Shown: positions 19,980 through 29,418, counted from the first letter of the stretch. The stretch is 64,000 bases of DNA from Pseudoalteromonas luteoviolacea H33-S (GCF_001625695.1 NZ_AUXY01000024.1:1-64000); one strand, 5' to 3'. Translations and numbers: made by a program. The notes: generated by a model not told the origin, from the sequence alone.

Positions 19980-20056
19980 TGGCGGAGTGGACGGGACTCG
20001 AACCCGCGACCCCCGGCGTGACAGGCCGGTATTCTAACCAACTGAACTACCACTCC
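19980..20056 (-). tRNA. tRNA-Asp(GTC), copy 3
   Basis: Identical 77-nt gene. Flanking 6-bp complement tacgct (19971-19976) / agcgta (20063-20068). Confidence 0.98.
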
Positions 20057-20105
20057 GCAGTAAGCGTATTGTCATATTTTTTTGCTAAAACACTAAAAAG
20101 CCAAA

Positions 20106-20182
20106 TGGCGGAGTGGACGGGACTCGAACCCGCGACCCCCGGCGTGACAGGCCGGTATTCTAACCAACTGAACTACCACTCC
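20106..20182 (-). tRNA. tRNA-Asp(GTC), copy 4
   Basis: Identical 77-nt gene. Flanking complement gctaaaacact (20084-20094) / agtgatttagc (20184-20194), 10 of 11 pairs. Confidence 0.98.
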
Positions 20183-20211
20183 AAGTGATTTAGCTTGCTT
20201 CTTTATTTAAA

Positions 20212-20288
20212 TGGCGGAGTGGACGGGACTCGAACCCGCGACCCCCGGCGTGACAGGCCGGTATTCTAACCAACTGAACTACCACTCC
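20212..20288 (-). tRNA. tRNA-Asp(GTC), copy 5
   Basis: Identical 77-nt gene. Flanking exact 10-bp complement ttgcttcttt (20195-20204) / aaagaagcaa (20289-20298). Confidence 0.98.
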
Positions 20289-20316
20289 AAAGAAGCAATG
20301 CACATATGTAAGCGGT

Positions 20317-20393
20317 TGGCGGAGTGGACGGGACTCGAACCCGCGACCCCCGGCGTGACAGGCCGGTATTCTAACCAACTGAACTACCACTCC
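20317..20393 (-). tRNA. tRNA-Asp(GTC), copy 6
   Basis: Identical 77-nt gene. Flanking exact 8-bp complement atgtaagc (20306-20313) / gcttacat (20395-20402). Confidence 0.98.
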
Positions 20394-20419
20394 AGCTTAC
20401 ATCGCGATACAAAATTAAG

Positions 20420-20496
20420 TGGCGGAGTGGACGGGACTCGAACCCGCGACCCCCGGCGTGACAGGCCGGTATTCTAACCAACTGAACTACCACTCC
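20420..20496 (-). tRNA. tRNA-Asp(GTC), copy 7 (promoter-proximal)
   Basis: Identical 77-nt gene, first in transcription order. Flanking exact 8-bp complement gatacaaa (20406-20413) / tttgtatc (20505-20512). Confidence 0.98.
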
Positions 20497-20547
20497 GCGA
20501 TAACTTTGTATCTCACTGACAAGGTGTGCTCCCTGACAGCGGCGTGA

Positions 20548-20576
20548 ATAATACGAATGACCCCTTTCAGAGTCAA
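20548..20576 (-). promoter_or_regulatory. Promoter of the tRNA-Asp array
   Basis: On the minus strand TTGACT (20571-20576), a 17-base spacer and TATTAT (20548-20553), followed by a GC-rich stretch (cacgccgc). A G+C discriminator is typical of stringently controlled stable-RNA promoters. It sits about 50 bp upstream of the first tRNA. Confidence 0.85.
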
Positions 20577-20720
20577 CTATTTTTTTGAAAAAAACTGCAT
20601 TTTTAGCGATTAATGCAGTTACACGATGAAATTTACAGCAGCTTGTATAGAACTCAATCAAAAAAACAGACGTTTGACTAAAAGGCCCGACTTCGACAAG
20701 GCTATAATCGATTTAAAAGT

Positions 20721-22091
20721 TTACCGCTTATCATCCGACATGGATAAATTTAATACATCCCCTGCATCAGTATCGCTTTCATCAGTTACATTTTCATCGC
20801 CTACCACCAGCTCGTCATCATCTGTTTGCGGCTTTTTCTTCAAAAATGGCAATGAGGTAGGCAGAGGAATGGAGAACTTAATCGGCTTGTTTTGGACAAA
20901 TACCCGATAGACCAACCAACCTAATAATAAAATCACCAGATTACCCACAACAACGATGGAAATTAATAAAACAGGGCTTGTTTCTGGTTCAACAGGCTCA
21001 GATTCCTGTAATAGCTCTTCAGGTGAGATTGGCTTGACCAGTTCAGGGACTTTTTCTATAGGGCGCTCTATTTCAAAGTTATAATCAGGAATCGTGGCCA
21101 TAAACTCACGACCATTAATGTTTTCACCAAATGCGGATAACTGAACACTGTAGCGTCCCCAGTCATAATTCTTAATTTGCAATTGGCGATAAAAGCGCTC
21201 CGCTTCATTGAGTGTAAATAGCTGCTCTTCGCCATTAGGGTATAAAATCTTGCCTTGTAAAATCACGGTTTCTGGTTTGACGATTTCACGATTAAGCTTA
21301 ATGACTAACTCATGTTCAAATTCTTCATCGTCTGCCAATTGCAACTCAAAGCTAAATGGCGGCTCAGCTATTACTATCGGATCTTTGACAACTCGCCGTT
21401 TTAAAATCGGTGTTTCAATATAAAACTCGGGCTGCCACTCACCAGCCGGAAAAACAAGCTTAAATTCTCCGGTAAAGATCCCATCTAGTGGCCGTTCGTC
21501 AAAATCTCGACCATCGTCTTTAAATTCGGTCACGCTTTGAGTGCCCGCACCAAAATTCGCATATTGCTCATTATTGGTACTGACAAACTCCACATACAAA
21601 GTAACCACATCTCTGAAATAGCCCACATCAATAGGCTTGCCATCATTGGTTACTCGACCATTTACCTTGAGCATTTCACCGCGAAACAATAAAGGCGGTA
21701 ATGGGTCCACGGCGAGTTCAATTTCACCCAGCACCATGATCCGGCTATCTCTTAAGATCTGTCCCAAAACTTGCCAAGGGCCCGGCATGGGTTTATCGAT
21801 AATAATGAGGTCGTAACTGATTTCATCAAACCATTCTAAGCTTTCATCTTTCACTGAATGAATAGAGTAAATCTTACTGCCATCGGGCCTGACGAGCACC
21901 ACAGCGGGTGCACCGGGGGCTCGGAAAAAAAGTAAAGTGATTTTATCAACGTTGTGATCAATGCGGAATCGATTGTCTAGCAGCGGAATTTCATTAGAAA
22001 CCCCATCACGTTCTAACATTGTGATGTCTGGCGTTTCACCATAAGCCAACAAGCTTGCAAACATAAACAACACAGCTAAGCAGATGCGCAT
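20721..22091 (-). CDS. TIGR03503-type single-pass envelope protein
   Basis: 456 residues: signal peptide (to about residue 18), a long periplasmic beta-rich part (VLVRPDGSKIYS.., PLDGIFTGEFKLVFPAGEWQPEFYIETPI), one membrane segment at about 388-410 (VLLISIVVVGNLVILLLGWLVYRVFV), then a short acidic cytoplasmic tail. I recognise the pattern as the uncharacterised family known as TIGR03503, found in Vibrio, Shewanella and relatives. It lies 14 bp after dnaQ on the same strand and is likely co-transcribed. Function unknown. Confidence 0.8.
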   Translation of the reverse strand: MRICLAVLFMFASLLAYGETPDITMLERDGVSNEIPLLDNRFRIDHNVDKITLLFFRAPGAPAVVLVRPDGSKIYSIHSVKDESLEWFDEISYDLIIIDKPMPGPWQVLGQILRDSRIMVLGEIELAVDPLPPLLFRGEMLKVNGRVTNDGKPIDVGYFRDVVTLYVEFVSTNNEQYANFGAGTQSVTEFKDDGRDFDERPLDGIFTGEFKLVFPAGEWQPEFYIETPILKRRVVKDPIVIAEPPFSFELQLADDEEFEHELVIKLNREIVKPETVILQGKILYPNGEEQLFTLNEAERFYRQLQIKNYDWGRYSVQLSAFGENINGREFMATIPDYNFEIERPIEKVPELVKPISPEELLQESEPVEPETSPVLLISIVVVGNLVILLLGWLVYRVFVQNKPIKFSIPLPTSLPFLKKKPQTDDDELVVGDENVTDESDTDAGDVLNLSMSDDKR

Positions 22092-22105
22092 TGATTTTTA
22101 CCTCG

Positions 22106-22816
22106 TTATTGTTGCCATAGGCTTTGGCCACATGCCTTGTTGACTAGTTCCATTCTTTCATTATGTGCTATTTCTTCATCTTCACTGGCATGGATCACTC
22201 GCAGCTTTGGCCTATCTGCGGCTAAACGCCTTATGCCTCCTGAGTCGCCTTGTTGCTGACCTTCTAATTGCTGAGCTAGATTCAGCTTTTTTTGACCGCC
22301 GGTCATGGCCAAGTAAACGTCAGATAAGATCTCAGAATCCAGTAGTGCGCCGTGCAGCGTACGTTTAGAATTGTCTATGTCATAACGTCGACACAAAGCA
22401 TCAAGACTGTTCTTCTGTCCTGGATGCAAGTCACGGGCCATGACTAATGTATCCAGTACTTCACAAACATCATTGGTAGTAGGAAACCCCTGATTAAGCA
22501 TGGCGAATTCGTGGTCCATGAAGCCGACATCGAACGGCGCGTTGTGAATAACCAGCTCGGCTCCTTCAATATAGTCTAAAAACTCTTGAGCGACTTGATG
22601 AAAATACGGTTTACCACGCAAGAACTCATTGGTAATACCGTGTACATCAATGGCTTCTTCTTCAATATCCCGCTGTGGATTTATATACACATGAAAATTG
22701 TTTCCTGTGAGGCGTCTATTAACGAGCTCCACACACCCTATTTCAATGATCCTATGACCGGCTTTTGGATCTATGCCGGTGGTTTCTGTATCGAGTACTA
22801 CTTGTCTTTTATGCAT
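22106..22816 (-). CDS. dnaQ: DNA polymerase III epsilon subunit (proofreading 3'-5' exonuclease)
   Basis: 236 residues. ExoI motif [11 protein letters not shown] supplies the catalytic Asp and Glu; ExoII is [16 protein letters not shown]; the ExoIII segment is [17 protein letters not shown]. The C-terminus (about 190-236) corresponds to the tail that binds the alpha subunit. The gene is divergent from rnhA, as in E. coli. Confidence 0.97.
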   Translation of the reverse strand: MHKRQVVLDTETTGIDPKAGHRIIEIGCVELVNRRLTGNNFHVYINPQRDIEEEAIDVHGITNEFLRGKPYFHQVAQEFLDYIEGAELVIHNAPFDVGFMDHEFAMLNQGFPTTNDVCEVLDTLVMARDLHPGQKNSLDALCRRYDIDNSKRTLHGALLDSEILSDVYLAMTGGQKKLNLAQQLEGQQQGDSGGIRRLAADRPKLRVIHASEDEEIAHNERMELVNKACGQSLWQQ

Positions 22817-22884
22817 ACCGTTGGCTGCCTAACTTTGCTATGGTTAGCGTCTATCTGCCCATTCTACATAAAACAGGCGAATTC

Positions 22885-23349
22885 GTGCAAAAAACAGTAG
22901 AAATTTATACCGATGGTTCATGTCTTGGCAATCCAGGTCCTGGTGGTTATGGCGTTTATTTAAGCTATCAAGGCCATGAGAAGCAACTGAGCCAAGGCTA
23001 TCAACTGACCACTAATAACCGAATGGAAATGTTGGCAGCCATTGTCGCACTTGAGACGCTAAAGCGTCCTTGCCAAGTTGTGCTCTATACAGATAGCCAA
23101 TATGTTAAACAAGGCATTGAATCTTGGCTGGCCAACTGGAAAAAGCGTAACTGGCAGACGGCAGCTAAACAACCTGTGAAAAATGTTGATTTGTGGCAAC
23201 GACTAGATGAAGCATGTCAACGCCATGATATCCAGTGGCGCTGGGTTAAAGGTCACGCAGGCAATAAGTACAATGAGCTTGTTGATGACCTAGCAAGAGA
23301 TGCAGCTTCGCAAGATGATTTACTCGACGACACGGGGTATAACCCTTAA
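22885..23349 (+). CDS. rnhA: Ribonuclease HI
   Basis: Degrades RNA in RNA/DNA hybrids. 154 residues from GTG 22885 ([23 protein letters not shown]), close to the 155 of E. coli. Catalytic residues are visible: Asp in YTDGSCLGN, Glu in NNRMEMLA, Asp in YTDSQYV and the C-terminal Asp in NELVDDLAR. The open frame extends upstream to 22765 but would overlap the divergent dnaQ start, so GTG is preferred. The last four bases overlap the convergent yafS-like gene. Confidence 0.95.
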   Translation: MQKTVEIYTDGSCLGNPGPGGYGVYLSYQGHEKQLSQGYQLTTNNRMEMLAAIVALETLKRPCQVVLYTDSQYVKQGIESWLANWKKRNWQTAAKQPVKNVDLWQRLDEACQRHDIQWRWVKGHAGNKYNELVDDLARDAASQDDLLDDTGYNP

Positions 23350-24110
23350 TCGTTTCCACTCACTTCATGCCGGCTGCGACTGTGCTTTAACCTCGCCCCT
23401 TTGACAGCTGGTGTCCATTTCGGGCGAGCATGCCACTTTGGCTTAATCGGCGTCAAAGGCGCAACCCGTTTACGCGCTACCAACATGTATACACTGCCCA
23501 TCGGTTTTAAATAATGTCGACAAAAGCGACGCCATGGGGCGAATCGAGATAACCGAGAGCCTCTGGCAAGTGAGGCATGAATAAAACGTTCATCGGCAAT
23601 GATCTCGAACCCAAGCAAGTTTAGCCAATCTTTCACCCTAGAAGGCGTAAAGAAACGCCCAGACCAAGGCAGTTTTTCACCGCTGAACGGTAACATATGT
23701 GCAAGTCCACACAAACTAAATGGATTAAATCCTGTGATGACAATATAGCCACCGGGAATTAAGGTACGGTGTGCTTCACGCAAAATATGGTGGGGATCTG
23801 AGTGGTACTCCAGACATTGCGATAAAATGCACGCATCAACACTGTGCTCGTAAAAAGGCAGTTCATCTATTTCAGCTATTACCCCAGCATGAGGCCCACC
23901 AGAAGAAATACAGACTTGATGGTCAATTGGGCTTTCAGACGTGTCCAGCTGACCGCTTAAACAGCCTAGCTTTAGCATATGATAACCAAACATGCGTGGC
24001 AGCCAGCGCGCCATGCGCCGCTCAATCCCTGCTTTGAGGTATTCCCCATGAGGAAAGTCTTGCCAAGACTGTGGTTTAGGCCCTTGCTGAAAACTTAATG
24101 CTGGTTTCAT
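23346..24110 (-). CDS. SAM-dependent methyltransferase, YafS-like
   Basis: 254 residues with a class I methyltransferase fold: the segment [45 protein letters not shown] is the hallmark of Methyltransf_11-type enzymes. The first glycine-rich SAM motif is weak (LKLGCLSGQ). It sits between rnhA and gloB, exactly where yafS lies in E. coli. The substrate is unknown. Convergent 4-bp overlap with rnhA. Confidence 0.85.
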   Translation of the reverse strand: MKPALSFQQGPKPQSWQDFPHGEYLKAGIERRMARWLPRMFGYHMLKLGCLSGQLDTSESPIDHQVCISSGGPHAGVIAEIDELPFYEHSVDACILSQCLEYHSDPHHILREAHRTLIPGGYIVITGFNPFSLCGLAHMLPFSGEKLPWSGRFFTPSRVKDWLNLLGFEIIADERFIHASLARGSRLSRFAPWRRFCRHYLKPMGSVYMLVARKRVAPLTPIKPKWHARPKWTPAVKGARLKHSRSRHEVSGND

Positions 24111-24162
24111 CCCGCTCGCTCGTTATACTTGTTGACACCTTCACTTTATAGAGCAAAGAGTT

Positions 24163-24930
24163 ATGGCGCAAGTTGAACCGATAAAGGCATTTACCGACAA
24201 CTATATCTGGGCAATATGCAATGAACATGACAATGCAACTTGGGTTGTCGACCCCGGTCAAAGTCAGCCTGTATTAACTTTTTTAAACAAAAGCAATCGT
24301 GCGTTATCAGGGATCCTGATTACTCATCACCATTGGGACCATACTGACGGCGTCGCTGAGTTACTATTACAGTTCCCTAATATACCTGTCTATGGCCCAA
24401 AAGATTCAAAATATGAAGGCATAACACACCCTCTAACGCAAGATGACACAGTAACTATAGCAGGCATGCCATTTAAAGTTGTGCAAACACCAGGACACAC
24501 CTTGGATCACATCTGTTATATCAACGATGACTTGGCATTAACCGGGGATACCTTATTCAGTGGTGGTTGCGGTCGCCTTTTTGAAGGAACAGCTGAACAA
24601 ATGTGGCACTCGTTAGAGTCTCTCAAACAGTTGCCAGATACTTGCCAAATATACTGTACACATGAATACACACTAGCAAACCTCGCATTTGCGCACGCCG
24701 TAGAGCCTATGAATAAAAAGCTGTCTGACTACATCAAATGGTGCCAGCTACAACGAGCACAAGACTTACCCACATTACCGACAAATATGGGCAATGAGCG
24801 GGCCGTTAATCCCTTTTTACGCTCAGATCAAGCAGATATATTGGCACATCTGCCAGCTTCTTTACAAAGTACACCTAATAGCCTTTGGCAAAAGTTTGCC
24901 CTGTTAAGGCAATGGAAAGATAACTTTTAG
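24163..24930 (+). CDS. gloB: Hydroxyacylglutathione hydrolase (glyoxalase II)
   Basis: Hydrolyses S-D-lactoylglutathione to lactate and glutathione, completing methylglyoxal detoxification. 255 residues with the metallo-beta-lactamase metal site THHHWDHTDG, the second His in TPGHTLDH, the Asp in LTGDTLFSGGCGRLFEG and CTHEYTLAN. The C-terminal substrate-binding segment (VNPFLRSD) is present. Divergent from the YafS-like gene with a 52-bp gap. Confidence 0.96.
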   Translation: MAQVEPIKAFTDNYIWAICNEHDNATWVVDPGQSQPVLTFLNKSNRALSGILITHHHWDHTDGVAELLLQFPNIPVYGPKDSKYEGITHPLTQDDTVTIAGMPFKVVQTPGHTLDHICYINDDLALTGDTLFSGGCGRLFEGTAEQMWHSLESLKQLPDTCQIYCTHEYTLANLAFAHAVEPMNKKLSDYIKWCQLQRAQDLPTLPTNMGNERAVNPFLRSDQADILAHLPASLQSTPNSLWQKFALLRQWKDNF

Positions 24931-25009
24931 TACCATCACTCCCTAGTAGACAGACAACGAGATTACATTTAGGTGTTGGCCTTAAAAAAAATTCACGTTC
25001 CGGCACCTG

Positions 25010-25038
25010 TTGAGTCAATACCATTGATAAATTCTAAA
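25010..25038 (+). promoter_or_regulatory. Possible mltD promoter
   Basis: TTGAGT, 17-base spacer, TCTAAA: each hexamer is 4 of 6 to consensus, so weak. The palindrome at 25040 follows immediately, where an operator would be expected. Confidence 0.35.
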
Positions 25039-25039
25039 C

Positions 25040-25059
25040 GCTGTACAGTACTGTACAGC
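25040..25059. promoter_or_regulatory. Perfect 20-bp palindrome upstream of mltD
   Basis: gctgtacagtactgtacagc is identical on both strands. The spacing CTGT-N10-ACAG is two bases longer than a LexA box. A dimeric repressor operator is plausible; the protein is unknown. Confidence 0.55.
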
Positions 25060-25095
25060 CGTACCTTTCCAATTCGTCGAGATAAGGGTAGAATC

Positions 25096-25113
25096 GTCGG
25101 GTTTTTGCCCGAC
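25096..25113 (+). other. Hairpin in the mltD leader
   Basis: GTCGGG and CCCGAC form a 6-bp GC-rich stem 12 bases before the mltD start codon. It may affect ribosome access; there is no T-run, so it is not a terminator. Confidence 0.45.
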
Positions 25114-25125
25114 AAAAAGAGATCT

Positions 25126-26694
25126 ATGAAAAAGCCACTGCTGATAATTGCGATGTTAAGTTTAATCACAGGCTGTGAATTAACACCAACTCAAACAACG
25201 CAATCCGAACAAATCGAAACGCGTGACCATGCCAGTCCAGCACAAATAAATGATGTGCTTTCTCACGCGATCCAAGAGCCCATTGAAGCTGACGAGCCGC
25301 CCCCTGTATTTGATGATGTATGGGAAAGGATCCGTTATCAACTATCAATTCCAGTGCCGCAAAATCGCCCTGTCGTCGCAGAAAGAAACTATTATCAACG
25401 TCATCAATCTTACTTAGATCGAATTTCTAAACGCGCAGAACCGTATTTGTACTTTATTGTTGAAGAAGTAGAAAAACGCCAGATGCCTATTGAAATCGCT
25501 CTACTGCCGATCGTTGAAAGCGCATTTGACCCATTTGGCTACTCTCATCGCAGTGCATCAGGCATTTGGCAATTTATGCCGCAAACGGGTGAGCGCTTCG
25601 ATCTCAAACAAAACTGGTGGTATGACGGCAGACGTGACATTGTGCAATCAACTCGCGCAGCACTAGATTATTTAACCTATTTACACAAAACACTCGACGG
25701 AGACTGGTTAAATGCCATTGCGGCATATAACTCAGGTGAAGGCCGAGTCATGCGTGCGATCAGAAAAAATCGCAAAAAGCACCTTCCAACGGATTTTTGG
25801 TCTTTGGATTTACCCAGAGAAACCACTGCCTATGTACCTAAGCTATTGGCTTTATCTGATCTGCTCATGCGCCAAGATGAGTTTAAGGTAACATGGAACA
25901 AGATTATCAATGCACAAGTTGTTGACACCGTCGAAGTCGGGACGCAAATAGACTTAGCATTGGCTGCGGATATGGCGGGGATCTCATTAACCGAGTTATA
26001 TCGATTAAACCCAGGCTTCAATCGCTGGGCAACCGATCCCAAAGGTCCGCACAGTCTATTATTACCCACTGATAAAATTGAGCAGTTTAAGACTAAGTTG
26101 GCCAGCACTCCGATGCAAGAGCGACTGCGTTGGCAATACTACACGGTTAACCGAGGAGACAGTCTGTCGGTGATCGCGAGTAAGTTTGATACCAGTCCAT
26201 CGGCAATTCAAACGCTCAATAAGCTGGATAGCCACATTATTCGTGTAGGCCAAAAGCTACTGGTTCCTCTGAGTGAAGGCGAGCTTAAAAGCGAGCATCT
26301 ACCTGCATCAGTAAGAAAAGTTGCGAATAAAACCCAACAAAGTAAACACACACATACGGTGAAAAGTGGTGATACATTATGGGATATTAGCCGAGAGCAC
26401 GATGTCACCATTAAACAATTGGCGGCTTGGAATAAACTCAAGACCAGTGCCGTGCTGAAGCTTGGTCAAAAACTGACTATTTATAAGTCGCAGCCAAAGA
26501 CAACAACCGCGGGACTTAAAACAACCGAGCGCTCCATCACATACAAAGTACGTAAAGGAGATTCCTTGGCACGGATCGCATCCAAATTTAATGTCACCAT
26601 CAAAGACATCATAAAATGGAATAACATCGCGGGGCAAAAGTACTTACAGCCAGGACAAAAACTAAAGCTTAAAGTCGATGTTAAACGCACCTAA
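25126..26694 (+). CDS. mltD: Membrane-bound lytic murein transglycosylase D
   Basis: Cleaves glycan strands of peptidoglycan to form anhydro-muropeptides. 522 residues from ATG 25126, chosen because it gives a clean lipoprotein signal (MKKPLLIIAMLSLITGC). The open frame runs further upstream but without such a signal. The SLT domain has the catalytic Glu in IVESAFDPFGYSHRSASGIWQFMPQTG and the AYNSGEGRVMRA motif. Three LysM modules follow (YYTVNRGDSLSVIA, HTVKSGDTLWDIS, ITYKVRKGDSLARIA), each about 45 residues. Downstream of gloB, as in E. coli. Confidence 0.95.
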   Translation: MKKPLLIIAMLSLITGCELTPTQTTQSEQIETRDHASPAQINDVLSHAIQEPIEADEPPPVFDDVWERIRYQLSIPVPQNRPVVAERNYYQRHQSYLDRISKRAEPYLYFIVEEVEKRQMPIEIALLPIVESAFDPFGYSHRSASGIWQFMPQTGERFDLKQNWWYDGRRDIVQSTRAALDYLTYLHKTLDGDWLNAIAAYNSGEGRVMRAIRKNRKKHLPTDFWSLDLPRETTAYVPKLLALSDLLMRQDEFKVTWNKIINAQVVDTVEVGTQIDLALAADMAGISLTELYRLNPGFNRWATDPKGPHSLLLPTDKIEQFKTKLASTPMQERLRWQYYTVNRGDSLSVIASKFDTSPSAIQTLNKLDSHIIRVGQKLLVPLSEGELKSEHLPASVRKVANKTQQSKHTHTVKSGDTLWDISREHDVTIKQLAAWNKLKTSAVLKLGQKLTIYKSQPKTTTAGLKTTERSITYKVRKGDSLARIASKFNVTIKDIIKWNNIAGQKYLQPGQKLKLKVDVKRT

Positions 26695-26696
26695 CT

Positions 26697-26722
26697 AAAA
26701 AGGCCTCAATTGAGGCCTTTTT
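26697..26722. terminator. Terminator between mltD and yqcA
   Basis: AGGCCTCAATTGAGGCCT hairpin flanked by A- and T-runs; works for both converging transcripts. Confidence 0.9.
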
Positions 26723-26730
26723 ATTGATAT

Positions 26731-27174
26731 TTATAACGCAGCTACCCACTTTACTAACCAGGGCTCTACCGCTTCCCAAGGCTCGAAGTACTCCCCTGCA
26801 TCCACATCTAATCGCGGCTGGATAATGTTGGCATTCAATTGTTGAATCAGCGCATCAATTTGACGTCCAGCACCACAATACGTATCACCATAACTACTAT
26901 CACCCAGCGCGACAACGCCTACACTTTTGTCGGTCAGCATAGGCATTTGCGCCTGCATTTGAATAAACAATGGGTATAAATTATCTGGAATATCACCTTG
27001 TCCTGTTGTCGATGAAACAAATAGCGCGTGCTCTGCCGATTTAACATGCTCTAAGGTTGCAGGTGCGGCAATGTGTGCTTCATGCCCTTGTTCATTCAAA
27101 TGAGTCTGTATCTGCTCAGCCAAATTCTCTGCATTACCGTAAACACTACCTACAAACAAGGTGATTGATGCCAT
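26731..27174 (-). CDS. yqcA: Flavodoxin-domain protein, YqcA-like
   Basis: 147 residues from ATG 27174, whose first base is the last base read of the truC stop (TAATG arrangement), indicating translational coupling. FMN-binding features: the phosphate loop FVGSVYGNAENLAEQI, then FVSSTTGQGDIPDN and VVALGDSSYGDTYCGAG. It is a MioC/YqcA-type short flavodoxin. In E. coli yqcA also follows truC. The electron partner is unknown. Confidence 0.9.
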   Translation of the reverse strand: MASITLFVGSVYGNAENLAEQIQTHLNEQGHEAHIAAPATLEHVKSAEHALFVSSTTGQGDIPDNLYPLFIQMQAQMPMLTDKSVGVVALGDSSYGDTYCGAGRQIDALIQQLNANIIQPRLDVDAGEYFEPWEAVEPWLVKWVAAL

Positions 27175-27908
27175 TACTGATAGTCCTTCTGAGTCGACGG
27201 CCAACCTAGCTGACGAAAAATATCCAACGTTTCCTCACCTAACTTAGCGCGAATTAATATGGGTTGTTTAGTATAAGGATGGAGAAACTTTAGCTCAGTT
27301 GCAAATAACATCAGCCTTTGCAGGCCAAAATGATCACGGAAAAAATGATTATGTTTATTATCTCCATGATTTACATCACCTATTATTGGAGTTGATAAGT
27401 GATTTAAATGCCTACGGATCTGATGTTTTCTGCCTGTTTTTGGAAAGCACTCAACCAAGGAGTAACGAATGCTTGGGTATTTACCAAACGGAATATCGAG
27501 ACTTGCTTTATGCAGACATCTCACCAACGTCTGCGCCTCCTGAGGTGCTTTGTCTTGATCAGCGAACTTATCTGCTATTTTATCCAATTGCTCTTTAAGC
27601 GGCTTATCTACAAAAATTTCATCTTTGCTGTGGCCACGAACCAAGGCAAGGTAGCGCTTTTGAATGTCTCCTTCAATGAACACCTGGTTCATATCTCTGG
27701 CCGCTTCTGAGCTCAAAGCAAACAATAAGACCCCACTGGTTGGCCTGTCTAGGCGATGCACAGGGAATACATGTTGGCCCAATTGATCTCTAAGCATTTG
27801 CATCGCAAATTGCGTTTCTCGCTTGTCTAAAAAGGAGCGATGAACTAACAACCCAGATGGTTTGTTAATGGCCACATAGTGTTCATCTTGATAAATTATT
27901 TCTAGCAT
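27174..27908 (-). CDS. truC: tRNA pseudouridine(65) synthase TruC
   Basis: 244 residues of the RluA family with the catalytic Asp in HRLDRPTSGVLLFALS. It begins MLEIIYQDEHYVAINKPSGLLVHRS and has the KRYLALVRG and HQIRRHLNHL segments typical of the family. The specificity for tRNA U65 is inferred from synteny (yqcC-truC-yqcA as in E. coli) and family resemblance. Confidence 0.92.
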   Translation of the reverse strand: MLEIIYQDEHYVAINKPSGLLVHRSFLDKRETQFAMQMLRDQLGQHVFPVHRLDRPTSGVLLFALSSEAARDMNQVFIEGDIQKRYLALVRGHSKDEIFVDKPLKEQLDKIADKFADQDKAPQEAQTLVRCLHKASLDIPFGKYPSIRYSLVECFPKTGRKHQIRRHLNHLSTPIIGDVNHGDNKHNHFFRDHFGLQRLMLFATELKFLHPYTKQPILIRAKLGEETLDIFRQLGWPSTQKDYQ

Positions 27909-27911
27909 AAA

Positions 27912-28238
27912 TTATTGTGCCCCATTTGAAATAAGCGCATCAATTTCGCTCAAGCATTTAGATAAAAGCGCATGATCGGGATGTTGGGCAAAAGCCATAT
28001 CACACATAGGGGCAATAGCAATGTTGGTCGGTAATGGCACACCGCTTTCAATCATCACCGTTATTTTAGGAATAAATACAAATTGCAGCCATTGCTCAAA
28101 TCGTAACGTATCACAGCAAAATGGCTGCACAGAAGCCAAAGCTTGCTCGTCAACTGGCTCAGCTTGCCAAAGTTGAGATTGTTTTAATTGTACTTCTAAT
28201 ACAGCAAGATGCTGTAAAACCACTTGGCTCACTGTCAC
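27912..28238 (-). CDS. yqcC: YqcC family protein (DUF446)
   Basis: 108 residues, mostly alpha-helical, with the family-typical segments DTLRFEQWLQFVFIPKITVMIESGVPLPTNIAI. It ends three bases before the truC start, so it leads the yqcC-truC-yqcA operon. Function unknown. In E. coli csrB lies next to this gene, which bears on the RNA at 29800-30705. Confidence 0.88.
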   Translation of the reverse strand: MTVSQVVLQHLAVLEVQLKQSQLWQAEPVDEQALASVQPFCCDTLRFEQWLQFVFIPKITVMIESGVPLPTNIAIAPMCDMAFAQHPDHALLSKCLSEIDALISNGAQ

Positions 28239-28392
28239 GCCTCTAATTTATTATCAAAGTGGCAGTATACCACTTGTGTCAATTAAGCACATTTTCAAAA
28301 TAGGTATTAGAAACCAATGTAGCTTGCGACTCTTAACCCCCACTGCAAATACCGTTATACTTGCACCCACTGTAATTTTTCGTGAGCAAACA

Positions 28393-29418
28393 ATGACGAC
28401 ACATATTTCTACTTTAGGTGAACTTTTAACATCAGCTGGCACGCAGTGGCGCGTGTATGACATTGGTCGTCGCATCACGAAAATAGACAAAAAACAATTT
28501 GATCAAATCGAAAACACGCAAGTGCCTTATCCATACCCTTTAGGCGGGCATGCACTGATGGCGATTCAGTTTTGGGATAATCAAGCGACATTAGATCCTT
28601 ATGTCTGGTTCTTAAAATTTCCGCTTGATGAGCAAAGTAAGTTAAACATTGCCAGCAGAGATCATTTTGCATCCATGGTCATTGAAGCGCTGGGCACACA
28701 GCTGACTGGCGAAGCCGCACAAGGGAAGCTAGACAATAACCCTTATGTATATACGCCTAACGCCAACAAGTTAGCCGCATTCAACGCGTTGATGAAATGC
28801 GAACTAAAACGCCCAGCATCAAAGTACTATGAAACAGTAGAGCAATATTTTACTTCCCATGGACAAACTGATTGGCAAAGCCTCGCGCTGCAAGGCCTCG
28901 CTGATTACGCCTTGCGTTTAGCGCATGGTCAAAACCAAGCGAACCTGATGGCATTGTGGTCTACTTTACCAGCGCAAGTACAAAGCCCGCTTGCTGCCAT
29001 GCTTGAGCATGTCAGTATCTCAACAGAACTTACTGAGTTTTTACAAACGCAATTAAACACACAGCTAACAACGGATAACTTAGCTGGCGCAATTAATAGC
29101 TTTAGAGCCATGTCTGGCAGTCACGGATTAGGACTGATCGCACAATCTGTTGATCAGCTATTGGCATCAGAGCAAAATCTAGAAGCTGATATTTTATTGA
29201 CCATTGCCGGGCGAGGCTGGGAAACCTTGACCGATCCAGATAGGCTTTACACATTTATGGATAAAGCAGCTCAAAATAGTCAAATAGAGGGGCTATTTGA
29301 AAGTATTTTTGCTGACTTGGTTGCAATTCCAATGCTTCGTCCTCATGTATTAGGTTTACTGAGAGCGCAAAATCGCAGCGAAACCCTATCACGGGCAATT
29401 GGAAGGCTTTTTTCATAA
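28393..29418 (+). CDS. DUF3549 family protein
   Basis: 341 residues from ATG 28393 (MTTHISTLGELLTSAGTQWRVYDIGRRITKI); the upstream extension to 28276 has no ribosome site and overlaps the divergent promoter zone. The motifs PYPLGGHALMAIQFWD and PYVWFLKFPLDEQ are those of DUF3549, an uncharacterised gammaproteobacterial family. The C-terminal half is all-helical. Its stop abuts the next ATG, so it forms an operon with the DUF3301 gene. Function unknown. Confidence 0.85.
   Translation: MTTHISTLGELLTSAGTQWRVYDIGRRITKIDKKQFDQIENTQVPYPYPLGGHALMAIQFWDNQATLDPYVWFLKFPLDEQSKLNIASRDHFASMVIEALGTQLTGEAAQGKLDNNPYVYTPNANKLAAFNALMKCELKRPASKYYETVEQYFTSHGQTDWQSLALQGLADYALRLAHGQNQANLMALWSTLPAQVQSPLAAMLEHVSISTELTEFLQTQLNTQLTTDNLAGAINSFRAMSGSHGLGLIAQSVDQLLASEQNLEADILLTIAGRGWETLTDPDRLYTFMDKAAQNSQIEGLFESIFADLVAIPMLRPHVLGLLRAQNRSETLSRAIGRLFS

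Noticed and set aside
19767..20477. Repeated short frames reading MAEWTGLEPATPGVTGRYSNQLNYH
   Set aside because: A well-known false protein produced by the antisense of tRNA-Asp genes.
25040..25059. LexA (SOS) box
   Set aside because: The half-sites CTGT and ACAG are ten bases apart, not eight.
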